Below, piece after piece: positions 43,232 to 52,233 of a stretch of 64,000 nt of DNA (within the stretch, counting starts at the first letter, position 1; each line of letters starts with the position of its first letter). The notes under the pieces are model-generated. The model was not told the origin of the DNA and did no database searches. It worked only from the letters and a program-made list of their open reading frames with translations. Origin of the DNA: Oscillospiraceae bacterium. Lineage in GTDB: Bacteria > Bacillota > Clostridia > Oscillospirales > Oscillospiraceae. A program made the position numbers and the translations under genes. Location of the stretch: positions 1-64,000 of the forward strand of contig JAFQFH010000021.1 in NCBI GenBank assembly GCA_017398685.1, in the 5' to 3' direction.

Positions 43232-45133
43232 GTGAGAGAAAAAAAGACCCCCAACAAAAAAGGAAAGGCCGCCCGCAGCAGCAAAGGTGAGCAGATTGTC
43301 CGTTCCGGCAGGCATCAGCCTGTGTATGAAGATGACCGCTTCTATTATGAAGATGCGCCGGGTATGGAGCAGGACGGCTATTATTACGATGAACAGGGCT
43401 ATTATCCTGACAGTTATGACGGCTACGATGGCTACGATGAAATGAGCGTGTCCGGGCGCAGGCGTAATTTGCGTCAGAGAGACGACATTGTAGAGTATCA
43501 GGGCTACTATGAGCCGGATTACGATGATGAGCCGCCGGTATATGACCGGGCTGCAAAGCGGGCCGCCGCAAAGCGTGAACGCCGCCGTAAGACCAAGATA
43601 ACGCTTATTATAATAGCTACCTTGCTGGTGCTGCTGGCAATCGGCGTGACCGTGGCCGCTTTCTTTGTAAGCCATATGCCAAACATTCTGCCCAATGTAT
43701 ATGTGGACGGGGTTGCCCTTGGCGATATGACAAAGGACGAGGCCAGAGCCGCCATCATTGAAAGCGGCTGGGAGGAAAATTCCCGGATGCTTGAAGTAAA
43801 GCTTTTGGGGCGAAGCAGCTTTGAGCTTGACCCCTGTCAGGCCGGTGCCAGACTCACTGTGGACGAGGCAGTTGAGGCAGCCTACGCCCACGGGCATGAG
43901 AGCAACTGGTACAAAAACCTTTTAAGCTATGTGGACTGCTTCTTCCGTCCTGTGGACGTGAATGAAAAGAGCCTTGTGGCAAAACGGGACTATGTGCTCA
44001 CAGCGGTGCAGCAGGGTATTGAGGAGCTGAACATCGTGCTGGGCGACGGAACTTACACCGTAGATGAGGAAAACGCCGCACTGGTGCTCACCAAGGGCGC
44101 AGGACAGCTTGAGCTGGACGCTGAGGCCATTGCTGATGCAGTTTATGTGGCTTTTGGCGCAGGCGAAGCTTCCATAAGCTACGATACCGTGCTCACAGAG
44201 CCTCAGGCCCCCGATTTTCAGGCGATTTTCGATAAGCTCTCCGCCGAGCCCATAAACGCAAGCTACAGCGACGATAACCGTTTCACCGTCAATCCCCATC
44301 AGGTGGGCTGCGACTTTGATGTGGATGAGGCAAAGAGAATCTGGAATGATGCCGAAAATGGTGCTGTTGTGCAGATACCTTTGGACATCACCTACCCGGA
44401 TGTGACCACGGAGCGGCTCAGCTCCCAGTTGTACAGGGATCTTCTGGGCGCTTCCACCACCTACTATCCCAACAGCAACGACAACCGTATCAGCAACCTC
44501 AATCTGGCTGCCAGCAAGATCAACGGACTTATCCTCTATCCCGGCGAGGAATTTTCCTACAATGCCACCTTGGGTCAGCGTACCGAGGAGGCAGGCTTCC
44601 TGCCCGCCGGCGCCTATGAAAACGGCGAGGTTGTTGAAGAAGTGGGCGGCGGCATATGTCAGGTGTCCTCCACGCTGTACAGTGCCATGCTCTATGGCTA
44701 TAATCTGACCACCGTTGAGCGCTATCCCCACTATTTCCCTGTTGACTATCTGGAAAAGGGCTATGACGCCACTGTAAGCTGGCCCAAGCCCGACTTCAAG
44801 TTCAGAAACGACAGGGACTTCCCCATCAAGATTGTCGCCACCTGCAACAATGACGAGCGTTCATTGACTGTTCAGATATACGGCACAAACCTTGACGGGC
44901 TCTATATGCACCTTACAAAGCAGACCCTCTCCTACAACAGCACCAAGTACCCCTGGATAATGGAGGGCTACGGTGTTCAGGTGTTCAGGCACGTGATGGA
45001 TGCAAACGGCATGCCCGTGGGACAGGTAAATGAGGTTTACGATGTTTACCACACTCACGAGGCCACCGAGCAGATAAAGGCTCTGGATGCGCAGGCCGCA
45101 GCTCAGGCTGCCGCCGGTGCGCCTGCAGCCTGA
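43232..45133 (+). CDS. VanW family membrane protein with peptidoglycan-binding-like domains
   Basis: A 633-residue surface protein. It has a cytoplasmic Tyr/Asp-rich N-terminal tail (about 30-105, many DGYDG/YYDE repeats) and a membrane span (about 127-150). Two PG_binding_4-like domains follow (about 160-390; 'NVYVDGVALGDMTKDEARAAI'), then a VanW domain (about 405-560; 'LYPGEEFSYNATLGQRTEEAGF', 'EEVGGGICQVSSTLY') and an Ala-rich tail. The start is GTG 43232 after AAAGGAGGT. Exact role unknown; family members are linked to the cell wall. Confidence 0.88.
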   Translation: MREKKTPNKKGKAARSSKGEQIVRSGRHQPVYEDDRFYYEDAPGMEQDGYYYDEQGYYPDSYDGYDGYDEMSVSGRRRNLRQRDDIVEYQGYYEPDYDDEPPVYDRAAKRAAAKRERRRKTKITLIIIATLLVLLAIGVTVAAFFVSHMPNILPNVYVDGVALGDMTKDEARAAIIESGWEENSRMLEVKLLGRSSFELDPCQAGARLTVDEAVEAAYAHGHESNWYKNLLSYVDCFFRPVDVNEKSLVAKRDYVLTAVQQGIEELNIVLGDGTYTVDEENAALVLTKGAGQLELDAEAIADAVYVAFGAGEASISYDTVLTEPQAPDFQAIFDKLSAEPINASYSDDNRFTVNPHQVGCDFDVDEAKRIWNDAENGAVVQIPLDITYPDVTTERLSSQLYRDLLGASTTYYPNSNDNRISNLNLAASKINGLILYPGEEFSYNATLGQRTEEAGFLPAGAYENGEVVEEVGGGICQVSSTLYSAMLYGYNLTTVERYPHYFPVDYLEKGYDATVSWPKPDFKFRNDRDFPIKIVATCNNDERSLTVQIYGTNLDGLYMHLTKQTLSYNSTKYPWIMEGYGVQVFRHVMDANGMPVGQVNEVYDVYHTHEATEQIKALDAQAAAQAAAGAPAA

Positions 45134-45185
45134 CAACAAATTTATAAATAATAGCCTTTGCTATTGAAATAAAGGGAGAAAAGAA

Positions 45186-47141
45186 ATGGAAAAGAAGACC
45201 TTCTATATCACAACACCCATATATTACCCCTCCGACAAGCTGCATATCGGTCATACCTACTGCACTGTCGCCACCGACGCTTTCGCCCGCTACAAGAGAC
45301 TGCGCGGCTATGACGTTATGTTTCTCACCGGCACCGATGAGCACGGTCAGAAGATAGAGGAAAAGGCAAAGCAGGCCGGTGTCACCCCCCAGGAGTTTGT
45401 GGATCGTATTGTTACCGGCGAAAACGGTATCCTTGACCTGTGGAAGCTGATGAACATTTCCAACGACCGTTTTATCCGCACCACCGATGACTACCATGTA
45501 AAGAGCATCCAGCGCATCTTCCGCAAGATGTACGACAACGGCGACATCTACAAGGGCGCATACAAGGGCAAGTACTGCACTCCCTGTGAGAGTTTCTGGA
45601 CCGAAAGCCAGCTGGTTGACGGCAAGTGCCCCGACTGCGGCCGCGATGTCCACGACGCTGAGGAGGAGGCCTACTTCTTCCGTCTTTCCAAGTACGCAAA
45701 GCCCGTGCAGGAGCTGCTTGAAAGCGGCGAGTTCCTTGAGCCTGCCAGCCGCGTGAACGAAATGATAAATAACTTCATCAAGCCCGGCCTTGAGGACCTC
45801 TGTGTCTCCCGTACCAGCTTCAGCTGGGGTGTGCCCGTGGACTTTGACGAGGGTCACGTTGTTTACGTATGGGTTGACGCCCTCTCCAACTACATCACCG
45901 CTCTCGGCTATCTCAACGACAAGTACGACGATTACAGCAAGTACTGGCCCGCAGTGCACATTGTAGGCAAGGAAATAGTACGCTTCCACTCCATCATCTG
46001 GCCCGCAATGCTCATGAGCATGGGTGAACCCGTACCCAAGAAGGTATACGGCCACGGCTGGCTTATCATTGACGGCGGCAAGGTCTCCAAGTCCAAGGAG
46101 AATAAGTCTGCAAACGTCATTGACCCCTATATCCTTGCCGACTTCTTCGGCGTGGACGCTCTGCGCTTCTTCCTGCTGCGCACCTTCCCCTTCGGCTCTG
46201 ACGGTAACTTCTCCAACGAGCTTCTTATCAGCACCATCAACACCGACCTTGCCAATGACCTTGGCAACCTTGTCAGCCGCACCACCGCAATGGTTGAAAA
46301 GTACTTTGGCGGAAAGCTGATTGCTGAGCGCGAAGCCGACGCAATAGACGATGAGCTTATTGCTCTCATCCGCGGCACCGCCGAGAACTATGCCCGTGAG
46401 ATGGACGCTTTCCAGCCCCATCTGGCTCTGGAGCATATCTTCAAGCTTATACAGCGCGCCAACAAGTACATTGACGAAACTATGCCCTGGGCTCTGGCCA
46501 AGGACGAGGCAAAGAAGGCAAGACTGGCCTCCGTCATGTACAATCTCCTTGAGGCACTGCGCGTTTCCCTTATCATGCTGCTGCCTTTCATGCCCGAAAG
46601 CTGCGCCAAGGCCTTTGAGCAGATAGGCGCTGCTGCCGAGGCTACCGTGTGGGAGAAGGCCGGTGAGTACGGCGTTCTGGCAGCCGACGTGAACGTACAC
46701 AAGGGCGAGACTCTCTTCCCCCGTATCGATGCCGCCAAGATGCTTGAGGAACTGGCCAAGGCATCTGCAAAGCCTGAAGCCCCCAAGGCTCCCCCCGTGC
46801 TGCCCGACGTGACCATTGACGAGTTTGCCAAGTGCGATATGCGCGTTTGCAAGGTCATCTCCTGCGAGGCTGTGAAGAAGTCTGACAAGCTGCTCAAGTT
46901 CCAGCTGGATGACGGCAGCGGTACTCCCCGTCAGATTCTCTCCGGTATCCACAAGTTCTATGAGCCTGAAGATCTGGTAGGCAAGACCGTGGTTGCTATC
47001 CTCAATCTGCCCCCCAGAAAGATGATGGGCCAGATGTCCAACGGCATGCTCCTGTCCGCTGTGCGCGAGGTAGAGGGCAAGGAAGAGCTGCACCTGATGA
47101 TTCTGGACGACAGCGTTCCCGCCGGCGCTCAGCTCTGCTGA
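45186..47141 (+). CDS. metG: Methionyl-tRNA synthetase
   Basis: Class I synthetase of 651 residues that charges initiator and elongator tRNA-Met. It has the HIGH-type motif 'DKLHIGHTY', zinc knuckle 'CTPCESFW...KCPDCG', the KMSKS-type loop 'GGKVSKSKENK', an anticodon-binding helical domain, and a C-terminal tRNA-binding (Trbp111/EMAP) domain from about residue 545 ('FAKCDMRVCKVISCEAV'). No T-box leader: only 52 bp separate it from the VanW gene. Confidence 0.97.
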   Translation: MEKKTFYITTPIYYPSDKLHIGHTYCTVATDAFARYKRLRGYDVMFLTGTDEHGQKIEEKAKQAGVTPQEFVDRIVTGENGILDLWKLMNISNDRFIRTTDDYHVKSIQRIFRKMYDNGDIYKGAYKGKYCTPCESFWTESQLVDGKCPDCGRDVHDAEEEAYFFRLSKYAKPVQELLESGEFLEPASRVNEMINNFIKPGLEDLCVSRTSFSWGVPVDFDEGHVVYVWVDALSNYITALGYLNDKYDDYSKYWPAVHIVGKEIVRFHSIIWPAMLMSMGEPVPKKVYGHGWLIIDGGKVSKSKENKSANVIDPYILADFFGVDALRFFLLRTFPFGSDGNFSNELLISTINTDLANDLGNLVSRTTAMVEKYFGGKLIAEREADAIDDELIALIRGTAENYAREMDAFQPHLALEHIFKLIQRANKYIDETMPWALAKDEAKKARLASVMYNLLEALRVSLIMLLPFMPESCAKAFEQIGAAAEATVWEKAGEYGVLAADVNVHKGETLFPRIDAAKMLEELAKASAKPEAPKAPPVLPDVTIDEFAKCDMRVCKVISCEAVKKSDKLLKFQLDDGSGTPRQILSGIHKFYEPEDLVGKTVVAILNLPPRKMMGQMSNGMLLSAVREVEGKEELHLMILDDSVPAGAQLC

Positions 47142-47160
47142 TAAGTCCAATATTTCAACA

Positions 47161-47192
47161 AAAAAACAGGCTGTTTTCACAGCCTGTTTTTT
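47161..47192. terminator. Bidirectional terminator, metG / Rnf-like operon end
   Basis: AAAAAACAGGCTG / CAGCCTGTTTTTT stem; closes both convergent transcription units. Confidence 0.93.
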
Positions 47193-47203
47193 GTTTTGTT
47201 TTT

Positions 47204-47563
47204 TTAGCCTACCACAATGTCCACACCGGAGCTGACGCCCTCAATGGTGACAGTAAGCTTATTGGGCAGGCACACGATCATCTGACCTGCGCCCTTTATA
47301 CGCCCCTGATTTACACACAGCTTATCCGGACAGTTGGCCTCTGAAACGCGGGCCTGATGGTTTTCAATGACCAGCACATTGGTGCCGCCGTTGAGTTCAT
47401 ACACAGCGTCCACGTTCAGGTCATAGCGGGCTACCTCCACCGTGTCCACATGCACCACTGCCCACTGTCCGCTCTCGCGATTGGACATGAACAAAAGGGC
47501 TGCTGCACAGACGAGGAGTATCGCCGCTATGATGCCGATATCCCGGATGAGAGTCTTTTTCAT
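47204..47563 (-). CDS. NusG domain II-containing membrane-anchored protein
   Basis: A 119-residue protein with an N-terminal signal anchor (about 8-27) and a NusG_II domain outside the membrane ('YELNGGTNVLVIENHQARVS', 'NCPDKLCVNQGRIKGAGQMIVCLPNKL'). The CPDKLC cysteine pair is characteristic of the family and might be redox-active or metal-binding. Small NusG_II proteins often accompany Rnf or FMN-binding genes. It sits where rnfB stands in canonical rnf operons; its ATG shares a base with the rnfA stop. Confidence 0.88.
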   Translation of the reverse strand: MKKTLIRDIGIIAAILLVCAAALLFMSNRESGQWAVVHVDTVEVARYDLNVDAVYELNGGTNVLVIENHQARVSEANCPDKLCVNQGRIKGAGQMIVCLPNKLTVTIEGVSSGVDIVVG

Positions 47564-48087
47564 CAGAATGCGTAGATGGCCATGGCGATGATGCCGGCGG
47601 CCAGAACGGTGATGGGCATACCCTTGAATGCCTTGGGCACATTGGGGTTATTGAGCTTGAGGCGCAAAGATGCGAAAACCTCCAGCAGCACCCAGAAGCC
47701 GATTGCGGTGCCAAGTGCATAGCAGAGAGCCTCAGCAAGGCCCATGCTGTGGCCGGTGAGAGCCACACCAAGAAGGACGCTGTTGAGAGTCAGCATTGCA
47801 AAGGAGGGGGCCTTCTCACCCATGAGCTTGACGGCAATGGCGCAGACCACCAGAATCACCAGAGCAAATACCATGATCTCCATATACTCCACGCCCATAG
47901 AGACGAGAATGCCGTGCAGGAGATTGCAGATAAGAGTGCTGACGATGATGACAGCGCCAAGGCAGAGGGAGAAGCTCTTTTTGTTTGCGCCCAGAACGCT
48001 GGAGTCAAAGCCGAAGTAGCCGCTGAGCACCAGATTGTCAGCAACTGCTGCGCTGAGGATAACAAGAAGAAGTTCCTTAACAGTCAT
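47563..48087 (-). CDS. rnfA: RnfA-like membrane subunit lacking the Fe-S cysteines
   Basis: A 174-residue six-span protein. It aligns end to end with RnfA: N-terminal 'AADNLVLSGYFG...LGANKK' for canonical 'NNFVLxxFLGLCPFxGVSKK', and 'TLNSVLLGVAL' for 'TNCAVLGVAL'; the C-terminus 'VPKAFKGMPITVLAAGIIAMA' also matches. The two cysteines that in RnfA ligate the membrane-embedded 2Fe-2S cluster are replaced (D28/S29 and S103). The NqrE/RnfA inverted-topology fold is thus kept without the cluster ligands. Immediately after rnfE. Confidence 0.85.
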   Translation of the reverse strand: MTVKELLLVILSAAVADNLVLSGYFGFDSSVLGANKKSFSLCLGAVIIVSTLICNLLHGILVSMGVEYMEIMVFALVILVVCAIAVKLMGEKAPSFAMLTLNSVLLGVALTGHSMGLAEALCYALGTAIGFWVLLEVFASLRLKLNNPNVPKAFKGMPITVLAAGIIAMAIYAF

Positions 48088-48090
48088 GGC

Positions 48091-48651
48091 TTATTCTCCT
48101 TTCTTTGCGCCGCCGAGAACGGCCATTACCAGCGCAAACACGATAAATCCACCGGGAGCCTGAGTGAGGATGCTGAGCTTATAGCCTTCCATGAAGGGCA
48201 GGGCCACGCCTGCAAAGCTGCCTGCACCCAGTACCTCGCGGATAACTGCGGTGAGAACAACAGCGCCGAGGAAGATGAGGCTTGCGCGGACAGCCTGAGC
48301 AAGACCCTGCTCACTCTGGCTGACGAGCATCATGTTGACGGCACAAACAGCAAGATACATCCATACGGTGGGGTAAACTGCGGGCAGGTATGCACGAAGG
48401 AGCATAACCAGAAGTGACGCAAAGCCGGCTGCCACGATAACAGCGGCGGCAATGACAGCGTCACCGCTGAGCACCTTGCGAACAGCGCACACCACAAGAG
48501 CGGTGAGAAGCGCCAGCACGAAAACGCACACGCCCATAACAAGGGCAGAGCCCACATCGGCAGATGCGCCCATTGCGGGAACAGCAGCCAGAAACAGAAG
48601 AAGACCGGTATTGGCGGCAGCAGCGCTGCCAAACTTTTTCATTTCGTTCAT
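48091..48651 (-). CDS. rnfE: RnfE-like membrane subunit lacking the Fe-S cysteines
   Basis: A 186-residue, six-span protein homologous to RnfE/NqrD. The N-terminal 'NTGLLLFLAAVPAMGAS' corresponds to 'NPALVQLLGLCPLLAVS', and 'VNMMLVSQSEQGLAQAV' to 'TNCIIIGRAEAFA'. Both cluster cysteines are changed (V24 and M107). 'AVIREVLGAGSFAG' matches the conserved 'LREIIGNGTLF' region. It overlaps rnfG by 4 bp and precedes rnfA by 3 bp. Confidence 0.85.
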   Translation of the reverse strand: MNEMKKFGSAAAANTGLLLFLAAVPAMGASADVGSALVMGVCVFVLALLTALVVCAVRKVLSGDAVIAAAVIVAAGFASLLVMLLRAYLPAVYPTVWMYLAVCAVNMMLVSQSEQGLAQAVRASLIFLGAVVLTAVIREVLGAGSFAGVALPFMEGYKLSILTQAPGGFIVFALVMAVLGGAKKGE

Positions 48652-49946
48652 GCGCTCAGACCTCCGTTCTCCTTAAGAGTGTTGAATGCAGCGAAGATAT
48701 CTGCCACGGCAGACTTAACACCGTTGCCGCTCATGGTGGCGCCGGTGATGAGAGCCTGCTCACCGGTGAAGGTCTCACCAGTCAGGCCGTTGAAGCCGGT
48801 AAAGTAGCTGTCCTTATCCAGCTCGTAGTCGGAGAAGTACTCCTCGTGGAAGATGATGGGATTGATGCGTACAACGTCAGCAATTGCGCCGTTTGCATCA
48901 AGCAGATACATAAGCTCCATGATCTCATTGTTGTAGGCGTAGGAGCAGGCAACAAAGCCGTAGAAGGTCTGGCCGCCGGCAGTTACTTCAAAGGCATCGG
49001 TAACGGTGCTGAATACGCCGGTGAGAGGCAGCTGAACGGCTGCTGCATCCTCAGAACCTGCAAGAGCGTTTGCAGCCTTTTCAAAGCGCTGGTTTGCCTT
49101 GCCGGAGGTGTAGTCCAGATTGGCCTTTCCTGCGGCCTTGACAAGCTCCACAGTCTCAGCGGAGAGAACGTCGGTGACGATCTCGCCTGCGGTGTTCATA
49201 ACCATAACATCGTCGGAGAGGTTGACAACTGCCATGTAGCTGGCATCGCCCTCTGCGACCATGCAGGCAAGGCCGGAGCCGTTGAGAGCCTTGAACATGG
49301 TAACTATTGCGCCGCCGTCACCCTCGAGCTGCTCGTACTGGAGGATGTTGGAGGAGTTTGCAATGCCGGGGTAAACGCTTGCGATCTGCTCAAGCAGGAG
49401 CTGATCGTCGCTCTTCTTGGCGACGGTGACAAGCTCGTTTGCACCCAGAGCGGTGAATGCGTCGTTGACGGCATTTTTGAATGCGGAGGAAGAGTAGGTC
49501 ACGCCGGACACCAGCTCTGCGCCGGTGAGAGTACCGTCAAGACCAATATAAGTTGCGGGATAGTCTGCACCGAAGTCCTTGGACTCGGGGTAGGCGGTGA
49601 GGTTTGTGCCGGTGATGATGCCGCCGTTATCCACGGCCAGAGCAAACTCAATGGCTTCACCGGTATAACCCTTGGTGGTGGAGAGCTTGAGAGCATAGCC
49701 CAGGCCGCTGGTTTCTTCATAGATACCCACTACGGTTTCGGGCACGTCCACAAGGCCGTAGCTTGCAGCGTCGGCAGCGTCGTACACCACGTTGAAGCCC
49801 TGTGCATCGGGCATTGCGCCGTAAAGGGGAGCAAACACGGCAGCCACTTCATTTTCGTAGATGATGGGGCCGGTAACGGTGTTCAGACCGAACATGGCAC
49901 CAACGAATATGACAGCAACGAGAAGCAGAACAAGGATATTTTTCAT
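48648..49946 (-). CDS. rnfG: RnfG-like subunit with two FMN-binding domains
   Basis: A 432-residue protein, about twice the usual RnfG length. One N-terminal membrane anchor (about 3-22) is followed by two FMN-binding-type domains outside the membrane. Domain 1 ends 'VSGVTYSSSAFKNAV' (T150), domain 2 ends 'ITGATMSGNGVKSAV' (T404); both resemble the S/T-G-A-T-x-S/T motif in which ApbE esterifies FMN to Thr. The second domain has 'FYGFVACSYAY'. The middle portion (about 175-330) is divergent. ApbE is encoded in the same operon. Confidence 0.85.
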   Translation of the reverse strand: MKNILVLLLVAVIFVGAMFGLNTVTGPIIYENEVAAVFAPLYGAMPDAQGFNVVYDAADAASYGLVDVPETVVGIYEETSGLGYALKLSTTKGYTGEAIEFALAVDNGGIITGTNLTAYPESKDFGADYPATYIGLDGTLTGAELVSGVTYSSSAFKNAVNDAFTALGANELVTVAKKSDDQLLLEQIASVYPGIANSSNILQYEQLEGDGGAIVTMFKALNGSGLACMVAEGDASYMAVVNLSDDVMVMNTAGEIVTDVLSAETVELVKAAGKANLDYTSGKANQRFEKAANALAGSEDAAAVQLPLTGVFSTVTDAFEVTAGGQTFYGFVACSYAYNNEIMELMYLLDANGAIADVVRINPIIFHEEYFSDYELDKDSYFTGFNGLTGETFTGEQALITGATMSGNGVKSAVADIFAAFNTLKENGGLSA

Positions 49947-50857
49947 TACTTGCCACCTCCCAGAGGAATATTGCGGCTAAAGCGCTCAATAATGGGAACA
50001 AAGAGGTTCATTATCAGGATGGAGAAGGACACGCCTTCGGGGTATGCGCAGAAGTAGCGGACGATGAAGGTGATCACGCCGCAGCCAACTGCGAAGATGA
50101 CCTTGCCCTTTTTGGTGATGGGGCTGGTGACATAGTCGGTAGCCATGAAGATTGCACCGATGAAAAGGCCGCCGGCCAGAATCTGATAGAGGGCGAAGTT
50201 TGCGCCGCCTGCAATGAAGGTCAGCACGAACACGGTGCCGATGAACACCACGGGGATGTGCCAGCTGATGACCTTGCGGACAAGAAGATATGCAAAGCCG
50301 ATAAGCAGTGCAACAGAGCTGGTTTCACCAATGGCGCCGCCGTATGTACCAAGGAACATTGCGCCCATGCCGGGGATAGCTGCACCCTCAGTGCCCAGAA
50401 GCTCCAGAGGAGTAGCGCCGGAGTAGAGCTCGGTGGAGCCGCCTGCAACGGCGGAGAAGGTGATGAGCATGAATACGCGGGCGGTAATGGCGGGGTTTGC
50501 AAAGTTGCAGCCCAGACCGCCGAAAAGGCACTTTACAACGATGATGGCGAAAGCGGCACCTACAACACACTGCCAGAGAGGCACGTTGGTGCTCAGGTTA
50601 AGGGCCAGAAGAAGGCCGGTGACAACGGCGCTCATGTCGCCGATGGTCTGCTTTCTGCCGGTGCACATATTGAAAAGAGCCTCAGAAACTACTGCGCCGA
50701 TGACGCAGGCGAGGATTATCCACAGTGCCTTGATGCCGAAAATGGCAACGGCGGCAACGCTTGCGGGGAGAAGGGCGATGACCACGTCCAGCATGACTCT
50801 GGAAGTGGAGGCTCCGCTGTGTATATGGGGAGCGGGAGACATGGAAAATGCTTTCAT
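49946..50857 (-). CDS. rnfD: RnfD-like membrane subunit
   Basis: A 303-residue polytopic membrane protein of the RnfD/NqrB family. It begins 'SMSPAPHIHSGASTSRVMLDV', as in RnfD, and carries the covalent-FMN motif SGATPL ('ELYSGATPLELLG'), with Thr as the flavin attachment site. Also 'FGGLGCNFANPAITARVFML' and 'FMATDYVTSPITKKGKVIF' are family segments. Its stop TAA overlaps the rnfG ATG. Flavin site intact, in contrast to the lost Fe-S ligands of RnfA/E. Confidence 0.92.
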   Translation of the reverse strand: MKAFSMSPAPHIHSGASTSRVMLDVVIALLPASVAAVAIFGIKALWIILACVIGAVVSEALFNMCTGRKQTIGDMSAVVTGLLLALNLSTNVPLWQCVVGAAFAIIVVKCLFGGLGCNFANPAITARVFMLITFSAVAGGSTELYSGATPLELLGTEGAAIPGMGAMFLGTYGGAIGETSSVALLIGFAYLLVRKVISWHIPVVFIGTVFVLTFIAGGANFALYQILAGGLFIGAIFMATDYVTSPITKKGKVIFAVGCGVITFIVRYFCAYPEGVSFSILIMNLFVPIIERFSRNIPLGGGK

Positions 50858-50858
50858 C

Positions 50859-52196
50859 TTACTTTGCTCCCTCCTTCTTAGGTTCTTTTGCAGCTTTCAT
50901 TTTACGCACGAAGCTCTTGGCCTGATTGTTGGTGGTGACCAGAGGCTTGTGGGCGGGGCAGACATAGGCGCAGCAGCCGCAGGCCATGCACATGCTGACA
51001 TTTTCTTCGGTGAGAATCTGGTAACGCAGCTCCTCGTCCTCGATCTCCATAGCCTTGGAGTAGGCAGTGGGGTTGAGGTTGAGGGGGCAGGCTTCAACGC
51101 AGCGTCCGCAGTGGATGCAGGCGGAGGGCTCCAGAGCCTTGGAGGAAGCTTCGTCAAAGACCAGCAGAGCGTTGCAGGCCTTGATGACGGGAGACTCAAG
51201 GGAGTCGGTGGTCTTGCCCATCATGGGGCCGCCGATGATGATCTTGCCAACATCGCCCTTCAGACCGCCGCACTCGTCAACAAGGTTCTGGATGGGGGTG
51301 CCGATGGGGACGATGAGGTTCTTGGGCTCGGCAATGGCCGCGCCGTCAACAGTGACTATCTTGTCCACAAGGGGCATGCCGGTGTCAAGATAGAGAGCCA
51401 TCTTGGCGAGGGTAGTGACGTTGATGATTATAACGCCCAGAGATGCCAGACGCTGGCCTTCCTTGGCAACAAGGCCGGCAGCGTTATAAAGCAGCACCTG
51501 CTTTGCGCCCTGGGGATACACAGCCTTGAGGGGCTTGACATTCACATAGGGCATGTCCTTGAAAAGCTCCTTGAGCTTTGCAATGGCGTCGGGCTTGTTG
51601 TCCTCAATACCGATGACAAACTCTTCGCTGTCAAGGAATTTCTTGAGGATCTGAACGCCTCTGACAACAAGGTCTGCGTTCTCAACCATGGTGCGATGGT
51701 CGCTGGTGATGTAGGGCTCACACTCGGCACCGTTTACAAGAACGGTCTTGATGTGGTTTTTGCGGGCTGCATCCAGCTTTGCCCAGAGGGGGAAGGCTGC
51801 GCCGCCCAGACCCACGATACCGCTGTCGCGGAGGATGGTGAGAAACTCATCCAGATTTTCGGGGTTCTTGGGTGCGAGAGTGGGATCCTTTTCCATCTTG
51901 CCGTCGCCTGCGATGCGGATGACGGTAGTGGTGGCGCCGGAGATTTTCATCTCCTCAACGGCGGTGACGGTGCCGGAAATGGTGGCGTGGACGGGGACGG
52001 AGTTTCTGCCCTCTTCCTTGGCTATCATCTGACCGACGCGCACGTAATCACCAACTGCCACAACGGGGACAGCGGGTGCGCCGCCGTGCATGTTCATGGG
52101 CAGCAGCACTTCAGCAGGGGCGCTGATTGCCACGGCGTTCATGGACGCGGTGTTTTTGTTATGGGGTATGTGCAGAGCTGAAATTTTGGTTTTCAA
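50859..52196 (-). CDS. rnfC: RnfC-like NADH-binding Fe-S subunit
   Basis: A 445-residue peripheral subunit. The N-terminal biotinyl/lipoyl-like region ('LLPMNMHGG', 'VPVHATISGTVTAVE') is followed by the NADH/FMN-binding Complex1_51K-like part ('GIVGLGGAAFPLWAKL', 'VNGAECEPYITSDHR') and two intact 4Fe-4S motifs, C360/C363/C366/C370 and C403/C406/C409/C413. It would take or give electrons at the cytoplasmic face with NAD(H). First Rnf gene of the operon, 38 nt after apbE. Confidence 0.93.
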   Translation of the reverse strand: MKTKISALHIPHNKNTASMNAVAISAPAEVLLPMNMHGGAPAVPVVAVGDYVRVGQMIAKEEGRNSVPVHATISGTVTAVEEMKISGATTTVIRIAGDGKMEKDPTLAPKNPENLDEFLTILRDSGIVGLGGAAFPLWAKLDAARKNHIKTVLVNGAECEPYITSDHRTMVENADLVVRGVQILKKFLDSEEFVIGIEDNKPDAIAKLKELFKDMPYVNVKPLKAVYPQGAKQVLLYNAAGLVAKEGQRLASLGVIIINVTTLAKMALYLDTGMPLVDKIVTVDGAAIAEPKNLIVPIGTPIQNLVDECGGLKGDVGKIIIGGPMMGKTTDSLESPVIKACNALLVFDEASSKALEPSACIHCGRCVEACPLNLNPTAYSKAMEIEDEELRYQILTEENVSMCMACGCCAYVCPAHKPLVTTNNQAKSFVRKMKAAKEPKKEGAK

Positions 52197-52233
52197 AGCA
52201 CATTCTACCTCCTGTTCATTCTATCTTTGGGCT

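Noticed and set aside
45134..45185. T-box leader before metG
   Set aside because: The gap is 52 bp, too short for specifier and antiterminator elements, and no T-box sequence is seen.
44985..47180. 731-codon minus-strand frame across metG
   Set aside because: Antisense shadow of metG, same reason; no ribosome site.
48564..52181. Two long plus-strand frames (48564-50057 and 50433-52181) across the Rnf-like genes
   Set aside because: Antisense to rnfG and rnfC, low-complexity translation, no ribosome sites.
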